64,000 nucleotides of DNA from Caballeronia insecticola (GTDB lineage Bacteria > Pseudomonadota > Gammaproteobacteria > Burkholderiales > Burkholderiaceae). The notes below the pieces were generated by a model, which worked only from the letters and a program-made list of their open reading frames with translations, made no database searches and had not been told where the DNA came from. The translations under genes were made by a program, and so were the position numbers. Location: the NCBI RefSeq assembly GCF_000402035.1, contig NC_021288.1, positions 248,001-312,000 of the forward strand, given 5' to 3'. This document shows, in pieces, positions 43,742 through 51,396 of the stretch; positions within the stretch are counted from its first letter, which is position 1; every line of letters begins with the position of its first letter.

Positions 43742-44509
43742 TTATTTGATGGTGTATCCGCCGTCGGCGGAGAGCACCTGTCCCGTGACGAACGACGCCC
43801 GGTCGGACAGCAGAAACAACGCAGCCTGCGCGATTTCGATTGCCTCGCCCGTGCGTCCGATCGGGTGAGCGGCGGCGAGCGGATGCACGGCGTAGCCTTT
43901 CGCGTCGTCCAGTTTGAACGAACCTTCCGTCATCGGCGTGCGGGTGAGACCCGGCGATACGATGTTGACGCGTACGCCTTTATCGGCCGATTCGAGCGCA
44001 GCAGCCTTGGCGAGTGCCTCAAGGCCGCCTTTGCTTGCGCTATAAAGGGATTCGCCCGGAATGAACACTTGCGCAAGGACCGACGACGTAAAGACGATAG
44101 AGCCGCTGCCCTGCTCGTACATGACCGGCAACTGCGCCTTCAGACAATTGAAGCCGCCCTTCAGATTGACGTCGATGACTTCATTCCACGTGTCTTCGTC
44201 CTGATCGATCAACATGCGATGCCCGTCCGATATGCCGAAGTTATTGAACGCGCAATCGACACGGCCATAAAGCGCGACGACCGTGTCCATCATCGTGTTC
44301 ACGCTCGATGCAACCGCGACATCTACTTCGAGAAAGAGTGCTTCCTTACCGGCTTTCGTGATCGCATCGACAACGGCTTCGCCTTCGGCACGACGCCGTC
44401 CTGTCACAACCACTTTCGCTCCTTCATCGGCGAATAGCCTGGCGGCTTCGGCGCCGATTCCCGATGTGCCACCGACGATGAGTGCGACCTTGTCTTGCAG
44501 CAGATTCAT
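43742..44509 (-). CDS. SDR family oxidoreductase
   Basis: A 255-residue classical SDR: VGGTSGIGAEAA near residue 13, NNFGISDG, TSSVLAQVFIPGESLYSASK with catalytic Ser, Tyr and Lys, and GQVLSADGGYTIK at the end. Divergent from the aldolase-like gene at 44855. Substrate unknown; it may act with that operon or on its own. Confidence 0.88.
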   Translation of the reverse strand: MNLLQDKVALIVGGTSGIGAEAARLFADEGAKVVVTGRRRAEGEAVVDAITKAGKEALFLEVDVAVASSVNTMMDTVVALYGRVDCAFNNFGISDGHRMLIDQDEDTWNEVIDVNLKGGFNCLKAQLPVMYEQGSGSIVFTSSVLAQVFIPGESLYSASKGGLEALAKAAALESADKGVRVNIVSPGLTRTPMTEGSFKLDDAKGYAVHPLAAAHPIGRTGEAIEIAQAALFLLSDRASFVTGQVLSADGGYTIK

Positions 44510-44644
44510 GATGTTCCTCTTGAGGAAAAAGTTGAGTCGTTCAGCTTAGTCAAAAGAAATAGCTGCTTCAAACAATTCCTGTTCGAACAACGCATCGTGA
44601 TCGGTACAAGCGCCGTGAATGTCGCGCGAGCGCCCGCGCAACAA

Positions 44645-44678
44645 CGTGTTCGCGGCAAACGTACTTCGCGCGAACACG
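44645..44678. promoter_or_regulatory. 10-bp inverted repeat in a divergent intergenic region
   Basis: CGTGTTCGCG (44645-44654) and CGCGAACACG (44669-44678) are perfect arms around 14 bases, midway between the SDR start (44509) and the aldolase start (44855). No U-tract on either side, so an operator is more likely than a terminator. The remaining 345 bases hold no gene. Confidence 0.45.
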
Positions 44679-44725
44679 CCAAAGAATCAAACATGAATGC
44701 GATCGCACACGTCGATATGTTTCGA

Positions 44726-44788
44726 AATAGAACAGTGCAGTCGTTCGGCACACGAGCGCGAAATTGCACAGAGCAAAAACGTTCTATC
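44726..44788. promoter_or_regulatory. Promoter/operator element of the aldolase operon, shared with 47833-47888
   Basis: CGTTCTATC at 44780-44788, preceded by CAAAAA, gives a 15-base identity with the reverse complement of 47833-47847. A weaker inverse half, AATAGAACA, is at 44726-44734. The strong half is 66 bases before the aldolase start and in the same orientation relative to its gene as the two halves at 47833-47888. Confidence 0.6.
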
Positions 44789-44854
44789 GGATGACGCATG
44801 CCATTCGCATACTGCAGCGATGCATTGAACGGATCTCTTTACAGCAGAGAAATC

Positions 44855-45760
44855 ATGAACAGACTGGAATTGATTGCGGCCGTATTCTCGCCGTTCGGAG
44901 CGGATGGCGAACTTGCGCTGGACGCGGTGAATCGTCAGGTCGATCGTCTCGTCAACGATGGCGTGGACGGCGCATTTGTGTGCGGTACGACGGGCGAGGG
45001 CAGTTCGCTCGACACGTCGGAGCGCAAGCGGCTGGCCGCGTATTGGAGAGAGAAAGCAGCAGGCAAGCTGAAGGTCATGGTGCACGTAGGCCATACCAGT
45101 TTGCGCGAGGCGGCCGATCTCGCCGCGCATGCGCAGTCGATTGGTGCAGATGCTGTGGCCGCCGTCGTGCCGTATTTCCTCAAGCCGTCGAATGCCGACG
45201 ATGCCGTTGCGTGTCTTCAGCACATTGCTCGAGCGGCTCCGAATATCGGTCTGTATTACTACCATATCCCGATGCTGACGAACTTCGACGTGCCGGCCTC
45301 GGAGATCGTCGTGCGTGCGCAGCAGCGCATTCCCAACTTCGCCGGCGTGAAGTTCACCGACGACAATCTCTCCGAACTCGCGCGCGTGCACCATCAGTTA
45401 AGCGCACAAGGAAAGGTCTACTTCGGCCGCGACGATCTGTTGCTGAAGGCGCTGCAAATCGGCGTGCGCGGTGCCGTGGGCATGAGCTACAACTTTTCCG
45501 GAAAGTACTTCCACCGCATGTTCGACGCCTATACGCGCGAACGCGAGATCGAAGCCGAAGACATGCAAGGCGACGTGAGCAATCTGCTCAAGCTCGCAAT
45601 GCCGTATGGACTGACCAACGTGTTGAAAGCCATAAGCGTGCTGGCCGGTGTGGACTGCGGTCCTTCGCGCATGCCGCTCAAAACAATCCACCTGCTTGAG
45701 CTCGACTCGATCATGAAAGACCGGGCGATGAAGGCCGCCGTCGAGCGGCTGATGTCCTGA
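44855..45760 (+). CDS. Dihydrodipicolinate synthase/N-acetylneuraminate lyase family aldolase
   Basis: A 301-residue class I aldolase: CGTTGEGSSLD binds the 2-oxo acid carboxylate, YYYHIPML holds the catalytic Tyr, and FAGVKFTDDNL holds the Schiff-base Lys, the last resembling NanA more than DapA. It cleaves or forms a 4-hydroxy-2-oxo acid. Start at 44855 is preferred over the in-frame ATG at 44798, which would extend into the leader. It precedes an amino-acid-dehydrogenase-like gene by 46 bases, and its promoter shares an element with the regulator pair downstream. Confidence 0.87.
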   Translation: MNRLELIAAVFSPFGADGELALDAVNRQVDRLVNDGVDGAFVCGTTGEGSSLDTSERKRLAAYWREKAAGKLKVMVHVGHTSLREAADLAAHAQSIGADAVAAVVPYFLKPSNADDAVACLQHIARAAPNIGLYYYHIPMLTNFDVPASEIVVRAQQRIPNFAGVKFTDDNLSELARVHHQLSAQGKVYFGRDDLLLKALQIGVRGAVGMSYNFSGKYFHRMFDAYTREREIEAEDMQGDVSNLLKLAMPYGLTNVLKAISVLAGVDCGPSRMPLKTIHLLELDSIMKDRAMKAAVERLMS

Positions 45761-45806
45761 GCGTTGGACCATTCCTCATTATTTCAATTCATTCTTGGAG
45801 CCTGAA

Positions 45807-46868
45807 GTGAGCGACCTCGCCATTCCTACAGACCACGAAGTATTTCAAATCAAGCCCGGCAAACGCACGGGATTACCGGTGATGATCGGTGTACATTCGA
45901 CGGCGCTTGGCCCGGCAATCGGCGGCTTGCGGATCAAGACTTACGACGACAGTGCTGCGGGCATCGCGGATGTATTGCGCCTTTCTCAGGCGATGACCTT
46001 GAAGGCAGCCGCGATCGACAACGGCAGTGGCGGCGGCAAGACAGTCGTTCCTTTACCGAAGGACTTCATGCTGACGCCGCAGATCAAGGAAGCGATTCTG
46101 CTCGATGTAGCCGATCACGTGCATGAGCTTGGCGGCATCTATCACGTTGCGCCGGACGTCGGCACGGGCCCGCTCGATATCGACGTGATTCGCCGTCGCA
46201 CACCGTTCGCAGGCGGCTATTCGAAGGAAGCGGGCGGTGCGGGCGGCACGACCTACGGCACGTACATCGGTCTCGATACGGCGATCCGCGCGGCGGTCCG
46301 GCGCGTGCTGAACACAACGTCGATGAAGGGCGCGCGCGTGAGCATCGTCGGGTTGGGCGGCATCGGTACGCTGATCGCGCGCGACTACGCGGCGGAGGGC
46401 GCGGTGCTGACAGTGTCGGACATCGATCTGTCGCGCAGGGATTTTGCGGAGGAAATCGGCGCGAAGTGGGTCACGCCGGAAGACGCGCTGCTCGCCGATT
46501 GCGACGTACTTGCGCCATGCGCGCTCGGCGGCTTGCTCACCCACTGCAAGGTGCCGACGCTATCGGCGAAGATCATCTGCGGCGCCGCGAACAATCAGCT
46601 CGCAACCGATGATGTCGCCGATGCGTTGAAGGCGCGCGGCATCGTCTATGTTCCGGACTTCATCGCGAATGCGGGCGGTCTGATGTACGCGTCGGGTATC
46701 GAGTTTCATCATCGCTCCGAGGCCGGCTCGGAGACGCATACACGCGAAGGCATCGCCCGCAATGTCGATATCGTTCTGAGCGAAGCGGAGCGTTCGGTGT
46801 TATCGACGCATTCCATCGCGATCGATCTCGCGCTCGCGCGTCTCGACGCCGCAAGCAAGCCCGTCTGA
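45807..46868 (+). CDS. Leu/Glu/Phe/Val-dehydrogenase-like enzyme
   Basis: A 353-residue protein of the leucine dehydrogenase type: GPAIGGLRIKTY, NGSGGGKTVV with the catalytic Lys region, HVAPDVGTG with the Asp, and the NAD motif VGLGGIGTLIARD. Such enzymes deaminate an L-amino acid to the 2-oxo acid. The start is a GTG at 45807 with TTGGAG upstream. Paired with the aldolase, it would supply or consume the 2-oxo acid: amino acid to oxo acid to aldehyde plus pyruvate is one possible route. Confidence 0.85.
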   Translation: MSDLAIPTDHEVFQIKPGKRTGLPVMIGVHSTALGPAIGGLRIKTYDDSAAGIADVLRLSQAMTLKAAAIDNGSGGGKTVVPLPKDFMLTPQIKEAILLDVADHVHELGGIYHVAPDVGTGPLDIDVIRRRTPFAGGYSKEAGGAGGTTYGTYIGLDTAIRAAVRRVLNTTSMKGARVSIVGLGGIGTLIARDYAAEGAVLTVSDIDLSRRDFAEEIGAKWVTPEDALLADCDVLAPCALGGLLTHCKVPTLSAKIICGAANNQLATDDVADALKARGIVYVPDFIANAGGLMYASGIEFHHRSEAGSETHTREGIARNVDIVLSEAERSVLSTHSIAIDLALARLDAASKPV

Positions 46869-46921
46869 CGTCGCACGTTCGAAGCGCCGCCGTATGCGAG
46901 GCAAGCGCGATCGACATACGA

Positions 46922-47782
46922 TCAGCGTGCGGCGGACCTTCTCGTGAGATGGCCTGGCGTAAAGCCGAAACAACTCTTGAACTGGCGACCGAAGTGGCTG
47001 TGATCGGCAAAGCCTGCGAGCAACGCGACGCGGCTGATGTCTTCGCCTGCGTACAACATCGATTTGGCTTGCGCAATGCGCAGCACGAGCTGATAGCGAT
47101 GCGGCGGCAGGCCATACGCCTGACTGAAACGCCGGCAGAAATGCGCGGGCGAAAGCGACGCGTGGCGTGCGAGTTCGTTCAGGGGAATCGCTTCGTAGAG
47201 ATTCGCCTTCAGATGTGCAAGCGCAGCGTCGAGGCGACGTTCATATCGTTGCGCGTAGAAAGCCTCTGAATCAGCGGGCGCGGATGCGTGACGAATCAAA
47301 ATTTGATCGACGACATGCACGAACGTATGGTCTAGCGACGAAGACGGATGGCCGCCCGCGCGCTCGCTCTCGATTGCCGCGAACACGAACGCCGCCATCA
47401 GATCGACTAACCACGGATCGGTCACACCGGTGGCAGGCAAATCTACTTCGTGAAGGCCGAGCGCGTCGGCACGCTCGCGCAAATGGTTGTCGCTGACGTA
47501 GAGCATCACGTATTGGCAGGGCTTTTCGCCGACCGCACAGCCCGCATGCGGCCGATACGGCGGCATCAAAATCAACTGCCCTGCCTCGATGACGTTGCGA
47601 TCAGGCTCGATCGCATTGTTCTGCGCGCCGGACAATACCGCGCCGAACGACCACGTCTCATGCAGATGCGGCGCGAAACGGTGCGTGCCAAAACTCGCGT
47701 GCATGACTTCCACGCCTGCACGCAAATGCGAACCGGCGGTGAAGTGCACGAAGTCAGTGGTCGAACCGTTATTCGAAGGCAT
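46922..47782 (-). CDS. AraC family regulator with cupin sensor domain
   Basis: A 286-residue regulator with an N-terminal cupin (FAPHLHETWSFGAVLSG, IEAGQLILMPPYRPHAG) of the type common beside amino acid transporters and catabolic genes, and C-terminal AraC helices (IPLNELARHASLSPAHFCRR and ISRVALLAGFADHSHFGRQF). The ATG at 47782 is favoured; a TTG at 47830 would sit against the inverted repeat. It is divergent from the AcoR-like gene at 47941 and downstream of the dehydrogenase gene, facing it. Confidence 0.88.
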   Translation of the reverse strand: MPSNNGSTTDFVHFTAGSHLRAGVEVMHASFGTHRFAPHLHETWSFGAVLSGAQNNAIEPDRNVIEAGQLILMPPYRPHAGCAVGEKPCQYVMLYVSDNHLRERADALGLHEVDLPATGVTDPWLVDLMAAFVFAAIESERAGGHPSSSLDHTFVHVVDQILIRHASAPADSEAFYAQRYERRLDAALAHLKANLYEAIPLNELARHASLSPAHFCRRFSQAYGLPPHRYQLVLRIAQAKSMLYAGEDISRVALLAGFADHSHFGRQFKSCFGFTPGHLTRRSAAR

Positions 47783-47832
47783 CGTTGAGGTCGCGGGTAT
47801 TCGTCGAAGTATCGGGCGATCGCGTGGCAAAT

Positions 47833-47888
47833 GATAGAACGTTTTTGTCGGATAGCGCGCAAACGAGGGTGCGCAAAATCGTTCTATC
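47833..47888. promoter_or_regulatory. Inverted half-sites between divergent regulator genes
   Basis: GATAGAACG (47833-47841) and CGTTCTATC (47880-47888) are perfect 9-bp inverse copies 38 bases apart. Each half points to its nearest start: 50 bases before the AraC start (47782) and 52 bases before the AcoR-like start (47941). The left half extends into the 15-base match with 44774-44788. Confidence 0.65.
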
Positions 47889-47940
47889 GATCGCGGAAAT
47901 GGCTTTGCATACTCGATTCATCGGGAGATGGAGGTCATAC

Positions 47941-49044
47941 ATGAGCAGTGGGAGCGACGGTCTGTCGACGTTGTTCGGCACGGAACTGCGCAAGATCCGC
48001 GCGCGCGAACGATTCTTGCAAGACGGAGAGCGTCCTTCGGGCCTGGTCAGCGAGCCGATCATTCAATCGTGGGAGCGTTGCCTGAGCAGGGGCCGTTCGA
48101 TGCACGAATTCGTCGTGCCGACGCTCTTGCCGAAGCACGCATTGAAGCACACGTTGCGGCGCAGCCGGAGAATCCTCGATGCAGCCGAGCCGGACTTGCT
48201 CAAGCTCGATGCCGCGCTCACGCATACCGGCTGCTCAGTGTCGCTCCTCGATCCGGCGGGCGTCGTCATTCACGCGAGTTCCGGGCACTCGATATCGGGC
48301 GATCTCGCGCGGCAATGGTGTCGCGTCGGCGTCGATCTTTCGGAGCAGGCGATAGGCACGAGCGCGCCCGGTATCGTGATGCAAAGCGGATGCGCGGCGC
48401 AGGTCGATTGTGCCGAGCATTACTTCGCCGGGCATGCATCGATGCGTTGCGCGGCCGCGCCTGTCCTGGACTGGCATGGCGGGTTCGCAGGTTTGTTGAA
48501 CATTGCGGTCGAGTCCCGAACGTTCGGTTTCGACGCGAAGGAAGTCGTCACGATGCATGCCGCATCGATCGAGCACCGCTTGCTGCGCATGCAACCGGCG
48601 GGATATTGGCTCATCGAGTTTCACATCGCAACGGACATGATCGGCTCCGGTTCCGCGGGGCTGGCAGGGGTTCGGCCAGACGGCCGCGTTGCATGGATCA
48701 ACGGCGTCGGCGCACGCTTGCTGGGCGTCTCGCGCGCGCCGAATCGCGATGTCGAGTCAATGTTCGGACTCACATTCGACGTGCTGAGCAGACACGATGA
48801 AACCATGCTGCATCGTTTGCCGAACGGTCTGACCGTTTGCCTGTCGATATCCGGATCGCCCGCGCACGGGTCCATGCAGACGCACATCGCCGTGTCACGC
48901 GATGACCGTCTCGCCGATCAACACCACCGGCTCATCCTCGAAACGCTTGCGGCCCACGACGGCAACATCTCGCGGGCTGCCCGCAGGCTCGGCGTATCAC
49001 GCGGCACGATCTATCGCGCGATGGGCATGAGCGCGTCACGTTAG
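47941..49044 (+). CDS. AcoR-like regulator with GAF sensor and Fis-type HTH, no AAA+ domain
   Basis: A 367-residue protein. N-terminal sensor resembling the GAF part of AcoR-type activators (SWERCLSRG, then CSVSLLDPAGVVIHASSG and GTSAPGIVMQSG), a middle PAS-like section (GVRPDGRVAWINGVGARLLG), and a C-terminal Fis helix-turn-helix (HDGNISRAARRLGVSRGTIY). The sigma54-interacting AAA+ ATPase (GAFTGA loop, Walker motifs) is absent, so it cannot act as a sigma54 activator by itself. GGAGG precedes the ATG at 47941. It converges on the TetR gene with a 4-base overlap. Confidence 0.85.
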   Translation: MSSGSDGLSTLFGTELRKIRARERFLQDGERPSGLVSEPIIQSWERCLSRGRSMHEFVVPTLLPKHALKHTLRRSRRILDAAEPDLLKLDAALTHTGCSVSLLDPAGVVIHASSGHSISGDLARQWCRVGVDLSEQAIGTSAPGIVMQSGCAAQVDCAEHYFAGHASMRCAAAPVLDWHGGFAGLLNIAVESRTFGFDAKEVVTMHAASIEHRLLRMQPAGYWLIEFHIATDMIGSGSAGLAGVRPDGRVAWINGVGARLLGVSRAPNRDVESMFGLTFDVLSRHDETMLHRLPNGLTVCLSISGSPAHGSMQTHIAVSRDDRLADQHHRLILETLAAHDGNISRAARRLGVSRGTIYRAMGMSASR

Positions 49045-49583
49045 TACGTATTCAGCAAGCGCTCGATCAGCTTCGTCAGCGCATCGGGGGAAGGAATTTC
49101 CGCACCCGTCCATGCGTTGAAAGCGACGCCTTGCCATACGGAAAACAGCGCAAAACTCAGCACATCCGGCTCGCGCGCGTTCATGCCGATACACAGCTTC
49201 GTCAAATGTTCGCGAAGGCTGATCGACTCGTTATCGAGCAAGTGGGCGATGGCATCGTCGCGTCGGGTGCATTGCGTCTGCATCGCCTGAATGCTGCCGA
49301 TCAAGCCCGGAGACAAGCGCGCGAAGACGTGCAGGATCTGACTGCGCGCATCGCCGGGTTGAGCCTCGCACGCTTCATCGAACATAGTGCGCAATACGTT
49401 GCAATGACGCAAAACGTATTCCAGTAGCAGCGCTTGCCTCGAACCAAAGAGTCGATACACCGCCACTTTGTGCAATCCGGCCTTGCACGCAATCTCATCG
49501 ACGGAAACCTGGTCGATGCCTTTATCGCGACTCAACGCATGAACCGCATCGAGCAACGCCGCTCGCGATGCAGCACTGGACAT
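49041..49583 (-). CDS. TetR family transcriptional regulator
   Basis: A 180-residue TetR protein: helix-turn-helix VSVDEIACKAGLHKVAVYRL at residues 30-50, then a helical ligand domain. The ATG at 49583 gives a normal N-terminal arm; an in-frame TTG lies at 49610. No ribosome binding site is obvious for either. Transcribed toward the AcoR-like gene and away from the duplicated SDR segment, whose SDR gene it may control. Confidence 0.82.
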   Translation of the reverse strand: MSSAASRAALLDAVHALSRDKGIDQVSVDEIACKAGLHKVAVYRLFGSRQALLLEYVLRHCNVLRTMFDEACEAQPGDARSQILHVFARLSPGLIGSIQAMQTQCTRRDDAIAHLLDNESISLREHLTKLCIGMNAREPDVLSFALFSVWQGVAFNAWTGAEIPSPDALTKLIERLLNTY

Positions 49584-49606
49584 GCGTGTACGGCGCGGCA
49601 CGTCGA

Positions 49607-49681
49607 TCAAAATTCAGCGACGGCTTCAAGAAAGCAAACGCAACCGATTCTTCGAGGCTTAGAAGCGATGAGGGTATTCAC
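49607..49681 (-). pseudogene. Truncated 5' end of an SDR gene (8 original codons)
   Basis: The first eight codons (MNTLIASE/K) and the ribosome-site region match the gene at 58249-59007 exactly, up to the repeat edge at 49661. After that the frame runs into unrelated sequence and stops after 24 codons. The rest of the gene is absent. Confidence 0.8.
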
Positions 49682-50543
49682 GGGTGGGTGTCTCCTTGCA
49701 ATTAGGTGTGGACACACGTATCGTAGTTCCACCGCTTCAGATTTGCAAATCGGTAATAGCACGAAGCCCGGCGCAAGGCCGCAGCGACACAGCACTCAGA
49801 CGGAGCAGCGATGAACAGGACATCGAAGAAGGTGGCGGTCATAGCAGGGGTCGGAGAGGGACTGGGACAGGCGATCGCACGGCGTTTCGCGCCGGACTAT
49901 CACGTCGTCATGTTTGCCCGCGATCTGGAGAAGTTGCAGGGCTACGCCGCGCAGTTGCGCGAGGCGGGAGGCGAAGCCACCGGCATGAAGGTGGACTTGC
50001 GCGTGGAGCGGGAAATCGTCGAGGCGCTCGCGACGATCGAGCAGGAGATCGGGCCGATCGAGGTGGCGGTGTATAACGCGGGCGCGCAGCATCGCAAGCC
50101 GTTGCTGGAGATCAGCGGCGACGCCTTCGAGAAAGTCTGGCGGCTGGGGGCATTCGGCGCGTTCGTGTTCGGACGCGAGGCGGTGCGGCACATGGAGCCG
50201 CGCGGCAAGGGCACGATTCTTTTCACGGGCGCGACATCATCGCTGCGCGGCGGGGCGAACTTCGGTGCGTTCGCGGCGGCGAAATTCGCGACCCGCGCGG
50301 TGATTCAGAGCATTGCGCGCGAGTTCGGACCGAAGGGCATTCACGCGGCGACCGTGATCATCGATGGCGCGGTGAACATGCCGGCGATCCATCGGCTGTT
50401 TCCGGATCTGGCCAAAAGCATGCCGCCCGACGGCATGTTGTCGACCGATGAAGTGGCTGAAACGTATTACCAGATTCATCGGCAGCATCGCAGCGCGTGG
50501 ACGCTCGAAGCGGATCTGCGGCCTTATAGCGAGAAGTTCTGAC
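49661..50543 (+). repeat. 883-bp direct repeat, copy 1
   Basis: Identical, as far as I can read, to 58987-59869 (offset 9,326). It contains the last part of a divergent promoter, one complete SDR gene (49811-50542) and one base past its stop. Left edge: AGAAGCGATG after CTT; right edge: TTCTGAC before AGCGCGG. No transposase, terminal inverted repeat or target duplication at the edges. Confidence 0.93.
49811..50542 (+). CDS. SDR-fold protein lacking the catalytic Tyr (copy 1)
   Basis: A 243-residue SDR-fold protein, the same as that encoded at 59137-59868. GVGEGLGQAIA binds the nucleotide and NAGAQ is in place, but the YXXXK position reads FAAAK and the preceding catalytic Ser position is Ala in FTGATSSLRGG. 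This F-for-Y pattern recurs in the SDR at 58249, so it seems a feature of a subfamily rather than decay. It could bind NAD(P)H without classic carbonyl reduction. In this copy the next gene downstream is a quinone reductase. Confidence 0.88.
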   Translation: MNRTSKKVAVIAGVGEGLGQAIARRFAPDYHVVMFARDLEKLQGYAAQLREAGGEATGMKVDLRVEREIVEALATIEQEIGPIEVAVYNAGAQHRKPLLEISGDAFEKVWRLGAFGAFVFGREAVRHMEPRGKGTILFTGATSSLRGGANFGAFAAAKFATRAVIQSIAREFGPKGIHAATVIIDGAVNMPAIHRLFPDLAKSMPPDGMLSTDEVAETYYQIHRQHRSAWTLEADLRPYSEKF

Positions 50544-50624
50544 AGCGCGGAATTCCGCCGACGTGCTCAGGTGGCCGGCGCTGGATGCGTGCGGCCTGTT
50601 CGAATGCCTCTCTGGTGAATCACG

Positions 50625-51338
50625 ATGAATGTTTTGATTGTGCATGCGCACCCGGAAGCCGCTTCTTTTACGACGGCCATGCGCGATGCGGCCGCCGACG
50701 CGCTGACGGAATCCGGACACGACGTGCGAGTGTCCGATCTGTACGAAATGAAGTTCAACCCGGTGGCGAGCCCGAACGACTTTCTCGGTCGCGCCAACGA
50801 AGACTATCTCGTCTACGCACTCGAACAACGCCATGCCGATGCGAACGGCCTGCTCGCGCCCGATATCAAGGCGGAACTCGACAAGGTCGTGTGGGCCGAT
50901 CTGATCATTTTCAATTTCCCGATCTACTGGTTTTCCATGCCCGCCATCATGAAGGGATGGCTCGATCGCGTGTTCGTATCGGGCCGTTGCTATGGCGGCA
51001 TGCGCTTCTACGATCGCGGCGGATTGAAGGGCAAGAAGGCGCTCGTCTCGCTGACGCTGGGCGGGCAGCCGCATATGTTCGATGCAAACGGCGTGCATGG
51101 TCCGCTTCCTGATCTGCTGAAGCATCTGTTGCGCGGCACGCTCGGCTATCTCGGCTTCGACGTGTTGCCGCCTTTCATCGGCTGGCACGTGCCGTACATC
51201 AGCCAGCAAGAGCGCACCGCGCTCCTCGATGCGTATCGCGAGCGGCTGCTGACGCTCGAGTCGCAGCAACCGCTGGCGTTCCCAAGTCTCGAAGACTTCG
51301 ACGAGCTGTTGCGGCCGAAAGCGCACGGCACGGCATGA
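50625..51338 (+). CDS. NAD(P)H:quinone oxidoreductase, flavodoxin-like (NQO1/MdaB type)
   Basis: A 237-residue flavoprotein: VLIVHAHPEAASFT at the start, FNFPIYWFSMPAIMKGWLDR for the FMN/FAD site and a LSLTLGGQPHMF strand near 145. It reduces quinones or flavins with NAD(P)H. Placed at the head of the region between the repeats, it could recycle quinones from aromatic breakdown or supply reduced flavin to the monooxygenase at 54355; inference. Confidence 0.87.
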   Translation: MNVLIVHAHPEAASFTTAMRDAAADALTESGHDVRVSDLYEMKFNPVASPNDFLGRANEDYLVYALEQRHADANGLLAPDIKAELDKVVWADLIIFNFPIYWFSMPAIMKGWLDRVFVSGRCYGGMRFYDRGGLKGKKALVSLTLGGQPHMFDANGVHGPLPDLLKHLLRGTLGYLGFDVLPPFIGWHVPYISQQERTALLDAYRERLLTLESQQPLAFPSLEDFDELLRPKAHGTA

Positions 51339-51396
51339 GTGACGAATCGACCGGGAAGCAGGCACCACGTTCCTTTCACGTATCCGTGAGACCAAC

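Noticed and set aside
49661..50543. Insertion sequence
   Set aside because: The repeated segment codes for an SDR, not a transposase, and has no terminal inverted repeats or target duplication.
50547..50558. Palindrome GCGGAATTCCGC as a recombination site at the repeat edge
   Set aside because: A 12-bp palindrome three bases past copy 1, absent at copy 2; too short and unsupported as a crossover site.
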